Of a DNA stretch of 64,000 bases, positions 24,403 through 33,154 are shown piece after piece. The first letter of the stretch is position 1, and each line of letters begins with the position of its first letter. The notes beneath the pieces are model-generated. The model saw only the letters and a program-made list of their open reading frames with translations. It did no database searches and was not told where the DNA came from. The stretch is from positions 817,199 through 881,198 of the forward strand of contig NZ_HE610717.1 of assembly GCF_000321025.1 (NCBI RefSeq), read 5' to 3'. Position numbers and translations under genes: made by a program. The stretch comes from Peptoniphilus senegalensis JC140. Lineage in GTDB: Bacteria; Bacillota; Clostridia; Tissierellales; Peptoniphilaceae.

Positions 24403-24483
24403 AGAAAAAACCACCTGTATCGTCACTACAGGTGGTTTCATAAATCATACTGCAGGGCGACCGTCTTAAACGGTGTCCTCTTT
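24403..24483 (-). ncRNA. Probable antisense antitoxin RNA
   Basis: An extended -10 promoter (TGGTATAAT, TATAAT at 24490-24495) faces the toxin gene and would start an RNA near 24483. The RNA runs about 80 bases to a strong terminator (12-bp stem 24408-24419 with 24427-24438, then TTTTTT). It would be complementary to the toxin mRNA 3' region. It has a 5' hairpin (ACCGT/ACGGT) and the same GAGGACA...GGTCGCCC boxes seen at the toxin mRNA start. The role is inferred from layout; no expression is shown. Confidence 0.65.
24408..24438. terminator. Hairpin shared by toxin and antisense RNA
   Basis: AAACCACCTGTA and TACAGGTGGTTT form a perfect 12-bp stem with a 7-base loop. On the minus strand it is followed by a run of T, so it ends the antisense RNA. 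On the plus strand the T-run is weak, but it would still form the 3' end structure of the toxin mRNA and offer loop-loop contact. Confidence 0.8.
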
Positions 24484-24530
24484 ATCTATATTATACCATA
24501 TCCTTTTTATTTTTAAAGCCTGCTTGGCTT

Positions 24531-24653
24531 TTATTTTTTTAAGTATTTTATAAGGGCGAGGATTAAAACTATTATAAGAATAAAAATTGCTAATCTAAAT
24601 AGCACTGAGAATGTAAGAACCAAATACATAAAACCTGCAAATCCTTTATTCAT
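24531..24653 (-). CDS. 40-residue membrane peptide, paralogue B
   Basis: The frame reads MNKGFAGFMYLVLTFSVLFR then a long Ile/Leu/Val stretch and ends ALIKYLKK. One membrane helix covers about residues 8-35 with a basic C-terminus. GGAGGTAAATTC lies directly before the ATG. The DNA for the last 12 residues nearly repeats that of the next peptide gene (24677-24793), so the two are paralogues. No family is recognised; size and layout resemble small toxins or regulatory membrane peptides. Confidence 0.65.
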   Translation of the reverse strand: MNKGFAGFMYLVLTFSVLFRLAIFILIIVLILALIKYLKK

Positions 24654-24676
24654 GAATTTACCTCCTTAAGCTAAAA

Positions 24677-24793
24677 CTATTTTTTTAAGTATTTTATAAG
24701 GGCAAGGATTGCCAAAGTTATAAGTACAAAAATTCCCACATAAATTCCCAAACCTAAAATTAAAGCAATAAGTGATTTAGATGTAAAAGCCAT
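24677..24793 (-). CDS. 38-residue membrane peptide, paralogue A
   Basis: The frame reads MAFTSKSLIALILGLGIYVG, then IFVLITLAIL and ALIKYLKK. It is a single hydrophobic helix (about residues 7-31) with a lysine-rich end shared with the adjacent 40-residue peptide. GGAAGGAGAATACTT precedes the ATG. Its stop is 23 bases from the next start, so the pair is probably one transcript. Function is unknown; the strong ribosome binding site and conserved tail argue it is real. Confidence 0.65.
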   Translation of the reverse strand: MAFTSKSLIALILGLGIYVGIFVLITLAILALIKYLKK

Positions 24794-24904
24794 AAGTATT
24801 CTCCTTCCTTCTTTATTACATTATAACAATAACATCTTCCTTTTACAAAATTTATTGTCCACACAGAATTATTCTTTTTGTTATAATACATTTGAGGTGA
24901 TGAA

Positions 24905-25816
24905 ATGAGAGAGTTTTTACTTTCACAAGGCGTTTCAGAAGATCTACTTGATGGAGTAGACGAATTTATTGAAAAACACAAGTTAAATGGAGAATATAAA
25001 TATAGAATTCCAAAAATAAAATATAAATATTATGGTAAAAAAACTTGGGAGAAGGCAATTGCTGCAATTCTATCTGGCGACAATATCCTTTTATCTGGAC
25101 CAAAGGCGACAGGCAAAAATGTCTTGGCAGAAAATCTCGCCTACCTTTTTGAGAGACCTCTTTGGACAGTTTCTCTTAACATTGCATCAGACCCTTCTAG
25201 CTTAATTGGCTCTGACACTTTTAAAAACAACGAAGTAATTTTAAAGAAAGGACCTGTCTATGAAGCAGCAGAGCAAGGTGGCTTTGCTGTTTTTGACGAA
25301 ATAAATATGGCAAAGAACGAAGCCCTATCTGTGGTCCACTCAACTCTTGACTACAGGAGAGTCCTAGACATTTCTGGCTATGACAGACTAAATCTAAACG
25401 ATGCAACGAGATTTATTGCCACAATGAATTATGGCTACATTGGGACTCGTGACCTTAACGAGGCTCTTGTATCAAGATTTTTGGTAATTGATATGCCAAC
25501 AATCTCTGAAAGTGATTTAGCAAAATTATTTAAAGAAAACACAAAGTTAAATGCTAATTCAATAAAAATTTTCACAAAATTATTTTTAGACTTACAAGAA
25601 AAATCTCTAAATTCAGAAATTTCTTCCAAGGCAATTGACCTTCGTGGACTTCTTTCTTCTATTGAGCTTATGAATAGAGGTTTAGGCATAAGAGATTCCC
25701 TTGAACTTGGCATTGTAGACAAAACCTTTGACTCCTATGAGAGAGAAATTGTCACAGATGTAATTGACACTCTCTTTGTAAAGGACATTAAGAGGACTGA
25801 TTTATTTGAGGGATGA
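24905..25816 (+). CDS. MoxR-type AAA+ ATPase
   Basis: A 303-residue ATPase of the MoxR/dynein-like midasin branch. Walker A is GPKATGKNVLAENL near residue 62, Walker B is AVFDEINMAKNEA near 122 and sensor 1 is RFIATMNYGY near 163, followed by LVSRFLVIDMP (arginine finger region). Such ATPases work with a von Willebrand factor A protein, encoded here directly downstream with an 11-base overlap, usually to insert metals or remodel a target. GAGGTGATGAA surrounds the start. It has no cobalt or nitric-oxide-reductase neighbours to suggest a target. Confidence 0.9.
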   Translation: MREFLLSQGVSEDLLDGVDEFIEKHKLNGEYKYRIPKIKYKYYGKKTWEKAIAAILSGDNILLSGPKATGKNVLAENLAYLFERPLWTVSLNIASDPSSLIGSDTFKNNEVILKKGPVYEAAEQGGFAVFDEINMAKNEALSVVHSTLDYRRVLDISGYDRLNLNDATRFIATMNYGYIGTRDLNEALVSRFLVIDMPTISESDLAKLFKENTKLNANSIKIFTKLFLDLQEKSLNSEISSKAIDLRGLLSSIELMNRGLGIRDSLELGIVDKTFDSYEREIVTDVIDTLFVKDIKRTDLFEG

Positions 25817-27521
25817 AAATAGATTAAAAAATATTTTTTGGACTCTTTCAGATTTTTACGATTTCGATATTTTTAAATTTTCTTTAAAACCAGTGGACGC
25901 CTACGAGGCTTCTATCCTTGGCTTTGCCTGGAGATATTTTGACTTTTATGCAATAGATGATTTTTTCAAGAGATATGTAAATAATTTAAACAACAAAAAA
26001 GACTTGTGGGAAATTTCAAAACTCATCATGGAAAATATTTTTTCTCATGAAATGATTTTAGAAAGACCAGGCACCCTTGATTTTAAAAAATCTCACGATG
26101 AAGAAATTTTAAAAAATCTAAATAGCCGAAAAATTATCTTAACAGCAGAACTTAAAATTGGCTACATCAGAAAAGAAAGAGGAAAATATCCAAAAATTCA
26201 AAAATTTTTGGAAGAAATGTTAGATGAAATTTGTAATTTTAAAGATAGAGACACCTTTTTATATCTCGATTTCTTAAAATATCTCTTCAAAAAATATTTT
26301 CACATTAATAAAGATCTTCCAAAGGACCTTGATGAGACTTATGAGGACTTTAAAAAAGAAAAAAAGTCAAATTCATCTTCCAAAAACAAGAGTCCCTACA
26401 AGAGAAAAAAATTTGTAGACAAGGCTTTTCTCGAAAGATACAACATTGAATCTGCAGAATTTACTTTTTTCAATGACGATTACAGGGACATCAATGTAAG
26501 GGAAGATTCATTAAAAAACAATTTTGGCGACCAAAATATTTATGAAGCACTAGAAAAACACTATGGAATAGAAAAAATTCAGAGATATGTGTCTGATAAA
26601 ATTGCTGGAGAAATTTCCACAGGCATTCACAAGAACATAAAATTTTATTTTCCTAGCGGCGAATTTGTAAATAAAAATTCCTATTATGCTCAAGAGGAAA
26701 AAAATAATTACATCGAGAATTTAAAATTTTATGAGGACAACAAAATTCAAAACCAGCGTGCCATTCGTGAACTTGCAGGTGTGATAAAAAATTCCCTCTT
26801 AAAAGAATCTGAAGATGAAATTGTAAAATCAAATGCAGGAAAAATTATTCCATCAGAAATTTGGAAATCAAAGGAATTAAATGAAGACAGAATTTTTAGA
26901 AAGATTAATCGCAAGGACTCCAGTGAAATTTTCGTAGACATCCTCCTTGACTCCTCTGCCTCTCAAAACGAGCGAAAAGAAATTGTAGCAACAGAAAGCT
27001 ACATCATAGCAGAAGCTCTGACAAGCCTTAACATAAAAACTAGAATTTTTTCCTACAACAATTTTTACAATTATCTCGTTATAAAAAAATACAGAGACTA
27101 CAATGATTCTTCTTCAAAGAACAAGGACATATTCAAATATTCTCCAAGTGGTTCCAATAGAGATGGTCTTGCCATAAAATTTATGCGTCATTTAATTTCA
27201 AAAAATCATGATGCAAGAAGATTTTTAATAATTTTAACAGACGGACTTCCCTTTGATGAACTTGACATTGGATTAGTGGGTGCATCAAAAATTCCTGGAA
27301 AAAATTACAAGGATGAAAAAGCAGTAATGGACACATCAAAAGAAGTTCTCTTAACAAGATTAAGGGGAATCAACAGCTTTGGAGTTTTCACTGGCGAAGA
27401 ATCTGAAAACTTAAACATCAAAAAAATTTATGGCAGCGACTACGCCTATATAACAGATCTTTCAAGATTTCACAAAGTTGTAGGCATATTTTTAAAAACT
27501 TATACAAATAAAATAGAGTAG
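25806..27521 (+). CDS. VWA-domain protein (CobT/MoxR partner)
   Basis: A 571-residue protein whose C-terminal ~200 residues form a von Willebrand factor A domain. MIDAS residues are visible as DILLDSSASQNER near residue 378 (DxSxS), GSNRDGLAIKFMRHL near 450 and ILTDGLPFDE near 477. The N-terminal ~370 residues are helical and charged, with no recognised motif. The likely start is TTG, 8 bases after AGAGGA and overlapping the MoxR gene by 11 bases, so expression is coupled. The pair resembles CobS/CobT or NorQ/NorD chaperones, but the client is unknown. Confidence 0.85.
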   Translation: MRDENRLKNIFWTLSDFYDFDIFKFSLKPVDAYEASILGFAWRYFDFYAIDDFFKRYVNNLNNKKDLWEISKLIMENIFSHEMILERPGTLDFKKSHDEEILKNLNSRKIILTAELKIGYIRKERGKYPKIQKFLEEMLDEICNFKDRDTFLYLDFLKYLFKKYFHINKDLPKDLDETYEDFKKEKKSNSSSKNKSPYKRKKFVDKAFLERYNIESAEFTFFNDDYRDINVREDSLKNNFGDQNIYEALEKHYGIEKIQRYVSDKIAGEISTGIHKNIKFYFPSGEFVNKNSYYAQEEKNNYIENLKFYEDNKIQNQRAIRELAGVIKNSLLKESEDEIVKSNAGKIIPSEIWKSKELNEDRIFRKINRKDSSEIFVDILLDSSASQNERKEIVATESYIIAEALTSLNIKTRIFSYNNFYNYLVIKKYRDYNDSSSKNKDIFKYSPSGSNRDGLAIKFMRHLISKNHDARRFLIILTDGLPFDELDIGLVGASKIPGKNYKDEKAVMDTSKEVLLTRLRGINSFGVFTGEESENLNIKKIYGSDYAYITDLSRFHKVVGIFLKTYTNKIE

Positions 27522-27546
27522 GCTCAATTGAACCTACTCATTTTTT
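27516..27546 (+). terminator. Terminator of the MoxR-VWA operon
   Basis: GAGTAGG...CCTACTC with an inner TCAATTGA forms a near-perfect palindrome followed by ATTTTTT. It begins in the VWA stop codon and overlaps the end of a small convergent gene. Confidence 0.88.
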
Positions 27547-27698
27547 AATGCTTTTGCTATATTAAACCCTGCCTTTACTAGGGATACTGAATAAATTATT
27601 CTTAAAATCAAATCGCCACTTTTTTGACTTCGTGAAAGTAAAATTGACGCCGCAGCAAAAATTAAAACATTTAAAAGTATTATTAAAAATTCCTTCAT
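27534..27698 (-). CDS. 54-residue membrane protein, unknown
   Basis: The frame reads MKEFLIILLNVLIFAAASIL then LSRSQKSGDLILRIIYSVSL and ends KALKNE. There is one clear N-terminal helix (residues 4-21) and a second weaker hydrophobic stretch. It begins 17 bases after the aminotransferase stop, suggesting it rides on that transcript, although the ribosome binding site is weak. No family is recognised. The stop lies in the convergent terminator palindrome. Confidence 0.45.
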   Translation of the reverse strand: MKEFLIILLNVLIFAAASILLSRSQKSGDLILRIIYSVSLVKAGFNIAKALKNE

Positions 27699-27714
27699 TC
27701 AAATTCTAAAAATA

Positions 27715-28896
27715 CTATTTATTCATAAAATGCTTGCAAGCTTTTTCCATTCTATTTAGCCCTTCAACAATATCTTCATAACTGCTTGCGTATGAAAGTC
27801 TTACAAATCTTTCCCCTGCACTTCCGAAAATATTTCCAGGAACTACTGCAACACATTCTTCATCGAGAAGATATTCACAAAATTCTTCTGCACTAACTCC
27901 AACACCTTTGACGTTTATAAAAGCATAAAAAGCTCCATCAGGACTATTTAAACTAAGTCCATCAATAGAATTAACTTTTTCCACTATATAATCACGTCTT
28001 CTCTTATACTCTTCAACCATTTTCTTGACATCTTCTTCTGCCTCTTTAAGTGCAGTAATACCTGCGTGTTGAACAAAAGAAGTTGCACAAGATGTGTTAT
28101 GTTGGTGAATTGTATTTAAAACCCTAATATATTCTTCTGGTGCTGCAATATATGCAAGACGAAAACCAGTCATGGAATAAGTTTTTGAAAAACCATTTAT
28201 AGTAATAGTTCTCTCTTTCATCCCATCAATTGATGCCATGGAGATGTGTTCCTTGTTTCCATAAACAATTTGCTCATAAATTTCATCAGAAATTACAAGT
28301 ATGTCTTTTTCTTTTGCAAATTTAGCAAGCTTTTCTAATGTTTCCTTTGTAAGCATAGAACCTATTGGATTTGATGGATTAATGATTACAAGAGCTTTAG
28401 TTTTTTCTGTAACAAGTTTTTCTAGCTCATCAAAATCAATTTGAAAATCATTTTCTTCCTCTAGACTATAACTAACAGGAACTGCCTTCATAATGTGAGC
28501 CGCATTAATATAGTTTGGCCAACATGGATTTGGAAGTAGAATTTCGTCATCTTCCTCTAAAATTAATGAATAAGTGTCATAAATCGCTTCACTTGCACCT
28601 GCTGTTATCAAAACTTCCTTAGCAGAATAATCTAAATTATTTTCTTTTTTTAATTTTTCAGCAACAGCTTCCCTTAATCCCATTATTCCAAAATTTGAAG
28701 TGTAAAAAACATCGCCATTCTCAATGCTTTTTATAGTTGCATCTTTTACCAGCTTTGGAGTATCAAAATCAGGTCTACCAAGTTCAAAATGATAAACTCT
28801 CTTTCCTTCTCTTTCCATTTGAATAGTTTTTTCATTGATTTTTCTAATACCTGACGGTGCAACCTTACTAAATTTACTACAAATAAAATTTCTCAT
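27715..28896 (-). CDS. PLP-dependent class I aminotransferase
   Basis: About 393 residues, fold type I aminotransferase of the aspartate family, exchanging amino groups between an amino acid and a 2-oxo acid. Visible features are FELGRPDFDTP near residue 35, GASEAIYDTY near 95, INPSNPIGSM near 170, ISDEIYEQIVY near 200 and the PLP lysine in NGFSKTYSMTGFRLAY near 235. Substrate preference (aspartate, alanine or aromatic) is not readable. GGGAGGAAACT precedes the start used; the ATG five codons upstream overlaps the ribosome binding site. It follows threonine dehydratase by 12 bases and is likely cotranscribed. Confidence 0.9.
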   Translation of the reverse strand: MRNFICSKFSKVAPSGIRKINEKTIQMEREGKRVYHFELGRPDFDTPKLVKDATIKSIENGDVFYTSNFGIMGLREAVAEKLKKENNLDYSAKEVLITAGASEAIYDTYSLILEEDDEILLPNPCWPNYINAAHIMKAVPVSYSLEEENDFQIDFDELEKLVTEKTKALVIINPSNPIGSMLTKETLEKLAKFAKEKDILVISDEIYEQIVYGNKEHISMASIDGMKERTITINGFSKTYSMTGFRLAYIAAPEEYIRVLNTIHQHNTSCATSFVQHAGITALKEAEEDVKKMVEEYKRRRDYIVEKVNSIDGLSLNSPDGAFYAFINVKGVGVSAEEFCEYLLDEECVAVVPGNIFGSAGERFVRLSYASSYEDIVEGLNRMEKACKHFMNK

Positions 28897-28907
28897 AGTT
28901 TCCTCCC

Positions 28908-29864
28908 TCATGAATTAATTATTTTTTCGATTGTACTTCCATCCACATTACCACCTGTGATGATGAGAACTAGCTTGTCTCTATCATTATATTTTATTTT
29001 TCCTTCTAAAATTGCTCCAAGACCAATTGCAGATGATGGTTCAACAATTAATTTCTCTTTATTATACAACAAATTCAAAGCTTTTTTAATATATTTATCT
29101 TGGCAAGTTACAACATCATCAACTAAATCTCTCACAATTGAAAAGACATTTTCTCCAGGCTTAATTGACATCAAACCATCAGCAAGACTTTTCCCTCTCT
29201 CTATTTCAGTAGGTCTTCCCTCTCTTAAAGACATAGTGTATCTCGCCACATTCTCTGGCTCAACACCAATAACCTCAGCCCATCTAGTGACACCCTTGGT
29301 GTACATGACAATGCCAGAAACAAGTCCGCCACCACCAATAGGAACAATCATCTTCAAGTGGTCCATCTTATTTAAAATTTCAACAGCAATAGTCCCTTGA
29401 CCTTCAGAAACGTCTAAATCGTCAAAAGGATGAATAAAAGTCATACCTTCCCTTTCAGAAATTTCCTTAGCAACTTCAAATCTTTTTTCCACTGTCGAGA
29501 TTACAACCTCAGCACCAAGATCTCTTATCATTTGTCTCTTTAACTCAGTAGAAGTATCTGACAAGACAATCTTTGCAGGAATGCCAAGCATCTTAGCACA
29601 AGTAGCAATACCCTTGCCATGATTTCCAGAAGAAGCAGTGACAACACCCTTTTCTAGCTCTTCGGGGGAAAGCTTTCTAATTTTATTTAATGCACCCCTA
29701 ATTTTAAAAGAATTTGTCCTTTGCAAATTTTCTAACTTTGCGTAGACACTTGTTCCTAACATCTCAGAAATATAATTTAGCCTAATAAGAGGAGTCTCAT
29801 AAACATAATCTCTAATTCGCTCTCTCGCCTTTATTGTTTCCTTATATACATTTCTATAATCCAT
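28908..29864 (-). CDS. tdcB: Threonine dehydratase, catabolic type
   Basis: A 318-residue PLP enzyme that deaminates threonine to 2-oxobutyrate (and serine to pyruvate). The PLP lysine is in RTNSFKIRGALNK near residue 53; SSGNHGKGIA near 80 and PIGGGGLVSGI near 180 are the cofactor phosphate sites. It lacks the C-terminal regulatory domains of biosynthetic IlvA, so a catabolic role fits. With methionine gamma-lyase elsewhere in the window, it makes 2-oxobutyrate a likely fermentation intermediate. It starts the aminotransferase operon; GGAGAAATA precedes the ATG. Confidence 0.93.
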   Translation of the reverse strand: MDYRNVYKETIKARERIRDYVYETPLIRLNYISEMLGTSVYAKLENLQRTNSFKIRGALNKIRKLSPEELEKGVVTASSGNHGKGIATCAKMLGIPAKIVLSDTSTELKRQMIRDLGAEVVISTVEKRFEVAKEISEREGMTFIHPFDDLDVSEGQGTIAVEILNKMDHLKMIVPIGGGGLVSGIVMYTKGVTRWAEVIGVEPENVARYTMSLREGRPTEIERGKSLADGLMSIKPGENVFSIVRDLVDDVVTCQDKYIKKALNLLYNKEKLIVEPSSAIGLGAILEGKIKYNDRDKLVLIITGGNVDGSTIEKIINS

Positions 29865-29953
29865 TATTTCTCCTTTGTAAAATTTCTTATATTCAAAACT
29901 ATTTATTAAGATTATAATACGCTAAAGTGAATTTGTAAAATACATTTAACCAC

Positions 29954-29980
29954 AAAAAAATCTCGACCAAAGCCGAGATT
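29954..29980 (-). terminator. Terminator after pyrD
   Basis: AATCTCGG / (t)CGAGATT stem followed by seven T on the minus strand. It lies about 150 bases after pyrD. The stretch 29990-30132 between them is very AT-rich and shows no gene. Confidence 0.8.
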
Positions 29981-30132
29981 AATTTTTCTTTATTTAATTT
30001 TTCTATATTTAATCTAAATATTTTTTAATTTATATTCACAAAATATTTTTTTATTTTTTTAGTTTTCTTTTTAAAGATGGCATATATTTCTTATTTATCT
30101 TCACATTTACACTAATTTTTTGATGTAATCAT

Positions 30133-31011
30133 TTATATTTTTATTTTTTCTTCTAAATATTTTTCAAGGTCTGATATTATTTCTGCTCCTGCCTTGGGAT
30201 TCATAAAATTATAAGTTCCAATTTCTACTGCAGTAGCTCCCGCCATTAAAAATTCAAGGACATCTTTATAAGATGTGATGCCGCCCATGCCTATTATTGG
30301 AATGTCAACTGATTTTGCCACTTGATGAAGTATCCTTAGTGCAATTGGTTTTACTGCTGGTCCTGATAGTCCTGCGTAGGTATTATTAAAGACAATTTCT
30401 TCTCTATTAAGATCAATTGCCATGCCAAGAATTGTATTTATAAGTGAAAGACCTGTTGCACCTTCTGCTTCAACTGCCTTTGCTATTCCCACAATGTCTC
30501 CTGCATTGGGAGATAGTTTTACAAAAACTTTTTTATTAGTAACTTTCATGACTTGGCGAACAACTTTTGCTGCAGAATCCTTGTCCATGCCAAAAGCCAT
30601 GCCACCTTCTTTTACATTAGGGCAAGAAATATTTAATTCAATGGCTGCAAATTCATAATCATTTAAAATTTTTGTAGATTCAACATATTCTTCAATTGTG
30701 TTGCCGCCAAGATTTACAAAAATTTCTGTTCCAAGTTCTTGCATTGAGAAAATTTTTTCTTTTACAAATTCTTCAACACCTGGATTTTCAAGTCCAATGG
30801 AATTTAATATTCCTGATGGTGTCTCCCAAATTCTTATGCCTTCATTTCCCTTTTTTGGGTGTCTAGTTATTCCCTTGGAAGATATTCCTCCTAGAATTTT
30901 TGGATCGTAGAAATTTTTAAATTCTTCGCCATATCCATAAGTTCCACTTGCCATAATTATTGGATTTTTTAATTTTATTCCTGCTAAATCTATTTCACTT
31001 CTAGAAGTCAA
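30133..31011 (-). CDS. pyrD: Dihydroorotate dehydrogenase B, catalytic subunit
   Basis: A 292-residue class 1B enzyme oxidising dihydroorotate to orotate with NAD through the PyrK subunit. FMN barrel features: MASGTYGYGEEF near residue 20, NISCPNVKEGGMAFG near 128 (the catalytic Cys in SCPN), FVKLSPNAGDI near 165 and GMGGITSYKDVLEFLMAGA near 240. It overlaps pyrK by 11 bases. The operon order is pyrB, pyrI, pyrK, pyrD; the remaining genes of the pathway are not in the window. Confidence 0.95.
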   Translation of the reverse strand: MTSRSEIDLAGIKLKNPIIMASGTYGYGEEFKNFYDPKILGGISSKGITRHPKKGNEGIRIWETPSGILNSIGLENPGVEEFVKEKIFSMQELGTEIFVNLGGNTIEEYVESTKILNDYEFAAIELNISCPNVKEGGMAFGMDKDSAAKVVRQVMKVTNKKVFVKLSPNAGDIVGIAKAVEAEGATGLSLINTILGMAIDLNREEIVFNNTYAGLSGPAVKPIALRILHQVAKSVDIPIIGMGGITSYKDVLEFLMAGATAVEIGTYNFMNPKAGAEIISDLEKYLEEKIKI

Positions 31012-31702
31012 CTAAATCACTCCCCTTAAAAATTGGCCCTTCCTTGCAAGATCTCTTTCTTCCAACCTTTGTCTCACAAGAACATGATAGACAAGCTCCC
31101 ACTCCGCAGCCCATTCTCTTTTCCAGAGACACATAGGTTTTTATGTCATGAGATTTTGCAAGTTCAACAACTTTTTTCATCATAATTTCTGGTCCACAAG
31201 CATAAATTAATTGGTGCTTTTCAAAATCAATTATGTCTGTTATAAAGCCACCTTTTTTTATTTTTATGTCGCAAGACACATCTGTAAAAGCTTTTTCAAG
31301 TTCAAGCTCTTCTCTCTCTCCAATATATAGGGTAATTTTTGACTCTGGTTTTAATTTTTGAATTTCCTTAATTAAATAGTGGAAGGGTGCCACGCCAACT
31401 CCACCGCCAACTAGGGCAACTTCCTCAACATTTGCGTAAAAAGTATTTCCAAAGGGACCGTATAGTTTTACCTCGTCGCCAACTTCTAATCTTTCAAGTA
31501 TTTCTGTTCCTATACCTCTTTTTTCTACTAAGAAGTCAACTCCATCTGTGACATCATAAACTGAAATTGGTCTTGAAAGTGTGGGATAATTTTCCCAAGC
31601 TCTAAGCATAAAAAATTGTCCCGGATAAATTTTTCCCTTAAAATCTGTTCTAAGTATGAAATAATCTTTGCATACATCAATATTTTCTAAAATTTTTGCC
31701 AT
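31001..31702 (-). CDS. pyrK: Dihydroorotate dehydrogenase B, electron transfer subunit
   Basis: About 233 residues: ferredoxin-reductase fold with FAD and a 2Fe-2S cluster passing electrons from PyrD to NAD. RPISVYD near residue 45 is the FAD site, GGGVGVAPFHYL near 105 the nucleotide site, and CGVGACLSCSC...C near 205 holds four cluster cysteines. The start chosen has GGAG 7 bases upstream and lies one base after the pyrI stop. An upstream in-frame extension inside pyrI is a shadow. Confidence 0.94.
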   Translation of the reverse strand: MAKILENIDVCKDYFILRTDFKGKIYPGQFFMLRAWENYPTLSRPISVYDVTDGVDFLVEKRGIGTEILERLEVGDEVKLYGPFGNTFYANVEEVALVGGGVGVAPFHYLIKEIQKLKPESKITLYIGEREELELEKAFTDVSCDIKIKKGGFITDIIDFEKHQLIYACGPEIMMKKVVELAKSHDIKTYVSLEKRMGCGVGACLSCSCETKVGRKRSCKEGPIFKGSDLVDF

Positions 31703-31703
31703 T

Positions 31704-32135
31704 TTATTCTCCATAAGTGGTAACTGTGTCGCAGTATTCGCACTTGTATTCCTTTTTGTCTCTGTTGTAGAGATAAAACTTGTGCCCTGCAATTTCTCTT
31801 TCGCTATTTGTTATGCATCTTGGATTTTTGCACTTCAAAACTCCTTCAACAACTTCAGGTAATTCCATGCGAATTTTTTTTACTCTCTCCCCATCTTCTA
31901 TGAAGTTCACTGTTGTATGTGGCGCAATGAGTCCCAAGACTGTGAAGTCCAAGTTGTAGTCTGTCTCTATTTTTATCAAATCTTTTTTCCCCATAGAAGT
32001 TGAAAAAATATTTTGCATAAGAACTACTGCATCAGTTACTTTTTCCAGCTCCAATGCTTTATAAAGCACATGAGCACGGCCTGCCTCAATGTGGTCTAAT
32101 ACAATTCCCTTTTTTATTTTTGAAACATTTATCAT
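31704..32135 (-). CDS. pyrI: Aspartate carbamoyltransferase regulatory subunit
   Basis: A 143-residue nucleotide-binding regulatory chain of the PyrB/PyrI complex. The C-terminal zinc domain is visible as CKNPRCITN near residue 104 and YKCEYCDT near 132 (four cysteines). The N-terminal part ([19 protein letters not shown]) is the allosteric domain. It overlaps pyrB by four bases, so subunit synthesis is coupled. PyrI presence means CTP/ATP control of the enzyme is likely. Confidence 0.96.
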   Translation of the reverse strand: MINVSKIKKGIVLDHIEAGRAHVLYKALELEKVTDAVVLMQNIFSTSMGKKDLIKIETDYNLDFTVLGLIAPHTTVNFIEDGERVKKIRMELPEVVEGVLKCKNPRCITNSEREIAGHKFYLYNRDKKEYKCEYCDTVTTYGE

Positions 32136-33043
32136 TTGTTAGCCTCCAAAAGTTTTATAATAAGTGCCATTCTGCCATACATCCCAAATTTTGTCTGCTC
32201 AAAATAAACTGCACGAGGGTCATTATCTACTTCTGGTGCAATTTCATTTACTCTAGGAAGTGGATGAAGAATATACATATCTTCTTTTGCAGATTTTAAT
32301 TTTTCTTCTGTTAGTATATAGTAGTCCTTTAATCTTTCGTACTCGTCTGATGATACAAATCTTTCCTTTTGGACTCTTGACATATAGAGTATGTCTAAAT
32401 CACTTATAGCACTCATGAGGTCTCTTGTCTCAAAATAATTTTCTTGGTCAATGAAATTTTTAAAAGGCTCTGGCATTTTTAATTCATCTGGAGAAATAAA
32501 AACAAATTTTACATTTTTGTAGCGGTTTAAGGCTCTCACAAGGGAGTGAATAGTCCTGCCAAATTTTAAATCTCCACAAAGCCCAACAGTCAAGTTGTCA
32601 AAGGTCTTTTTGTAGTTTCTAATTGTTATTAAGTCTGCAAGAGTTTGAGTTGGATGGAAGTGTCCTCCATCTCCTGCATTTATTATTGGCATTTTAGTAA
32701 CTGCCTTTGAAGCAAGAAGTGCTGCCCCCTCTTTAGGGTGTCTCATGGCACAAATATCAGCATAGTTTTCTATTACTCTAATTGTATCAAGTAAAGTTTC
32801 GCCCTTAGTTGAAGAGCTAACTCCTGCGTCAGAAAAACCAATTACTCTTCCTCCAAGTCTTAACATTGCTGTCTCAAAGGATAGTCTAGTTCTCGTTGAT
32901 GGCTCAAAAAAAAGACTAGCCAATAACTTATTGTCGCAAACATGAGAATAATCATTTGGATTTGCGATAATGTCATCAACCAGTCTAAAAATTTCTTCGT
33001 ATTCTTCAATTGTAAAATCCAAGGGTTCTATTAAATGTTTCAT
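32132..33043 (-). CDS. pyrB: Aspartate carbamoyltransferase catalytic subunit
   Basis: A 303-residue enzyme joining carbamoyl phosphate and aspartate, the first committed step of pyrimidine synthesis. [16 protein letters not shown] near residue 50 is the carbamoyl phosphate loop, with [15 protein letters not shown] near 130 and HPLPRVNEI near 262. GGAGGTCAAG precedes the ATG; four extra upstream codons contain this SD and are not used. It leads pyrBIKD. No PyrR-type leader is seen in the short upstream region. Confidence 0.97.
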   Translation of the reverse strand: MKHLIEPLDFTIEEYEEIFRLVDDIIANPNDYSHVCDNKLLASLFFEPSTRTRLSFETAMLRLGGRVIGFSDAGVSSSTKGETLLDTIRVIENYADICAMRHPKEGAALLASKAVTKMPIINAGDGGHFHPTQTLADLITIRNYKKTFDNLTVGLCGDLKFGRTIHSLVRALNRYKNVKFVFISPDELKMPEPFKNFIDQENYFETRDLMSAISDLDILYMSRVQKERFVSSDEYERLKDYYILTEEKLKSAKEDMYILHPLPRVNEIAPEVDNDPRAVYFEQTKFGMYGRMALIIKLLEANK

Positions 33044-33154
33044 CTTGACCTCCATCTAATATTTTATCTTCCTTATATTACTTCAAAAATTAAAATTTGT
33101 AAAGTAAATTGATATTTGTGTTATACTTGTAATAATAAATTTAAAGGAGATAAT

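Noticed and set aside
24264..24483. Inverted boxes around the small toxin as ends of an insertion sequence
   Set aside because: No transposase, no target-site duplication seen, and both boxes sit at predicted transcript 5' ends.
28957..29400. 147-codon frame opposite threonine dehydratase
   Set aside because: It is a mirror of a well-conserved enzyme gene; the protein has no family features and no SD.
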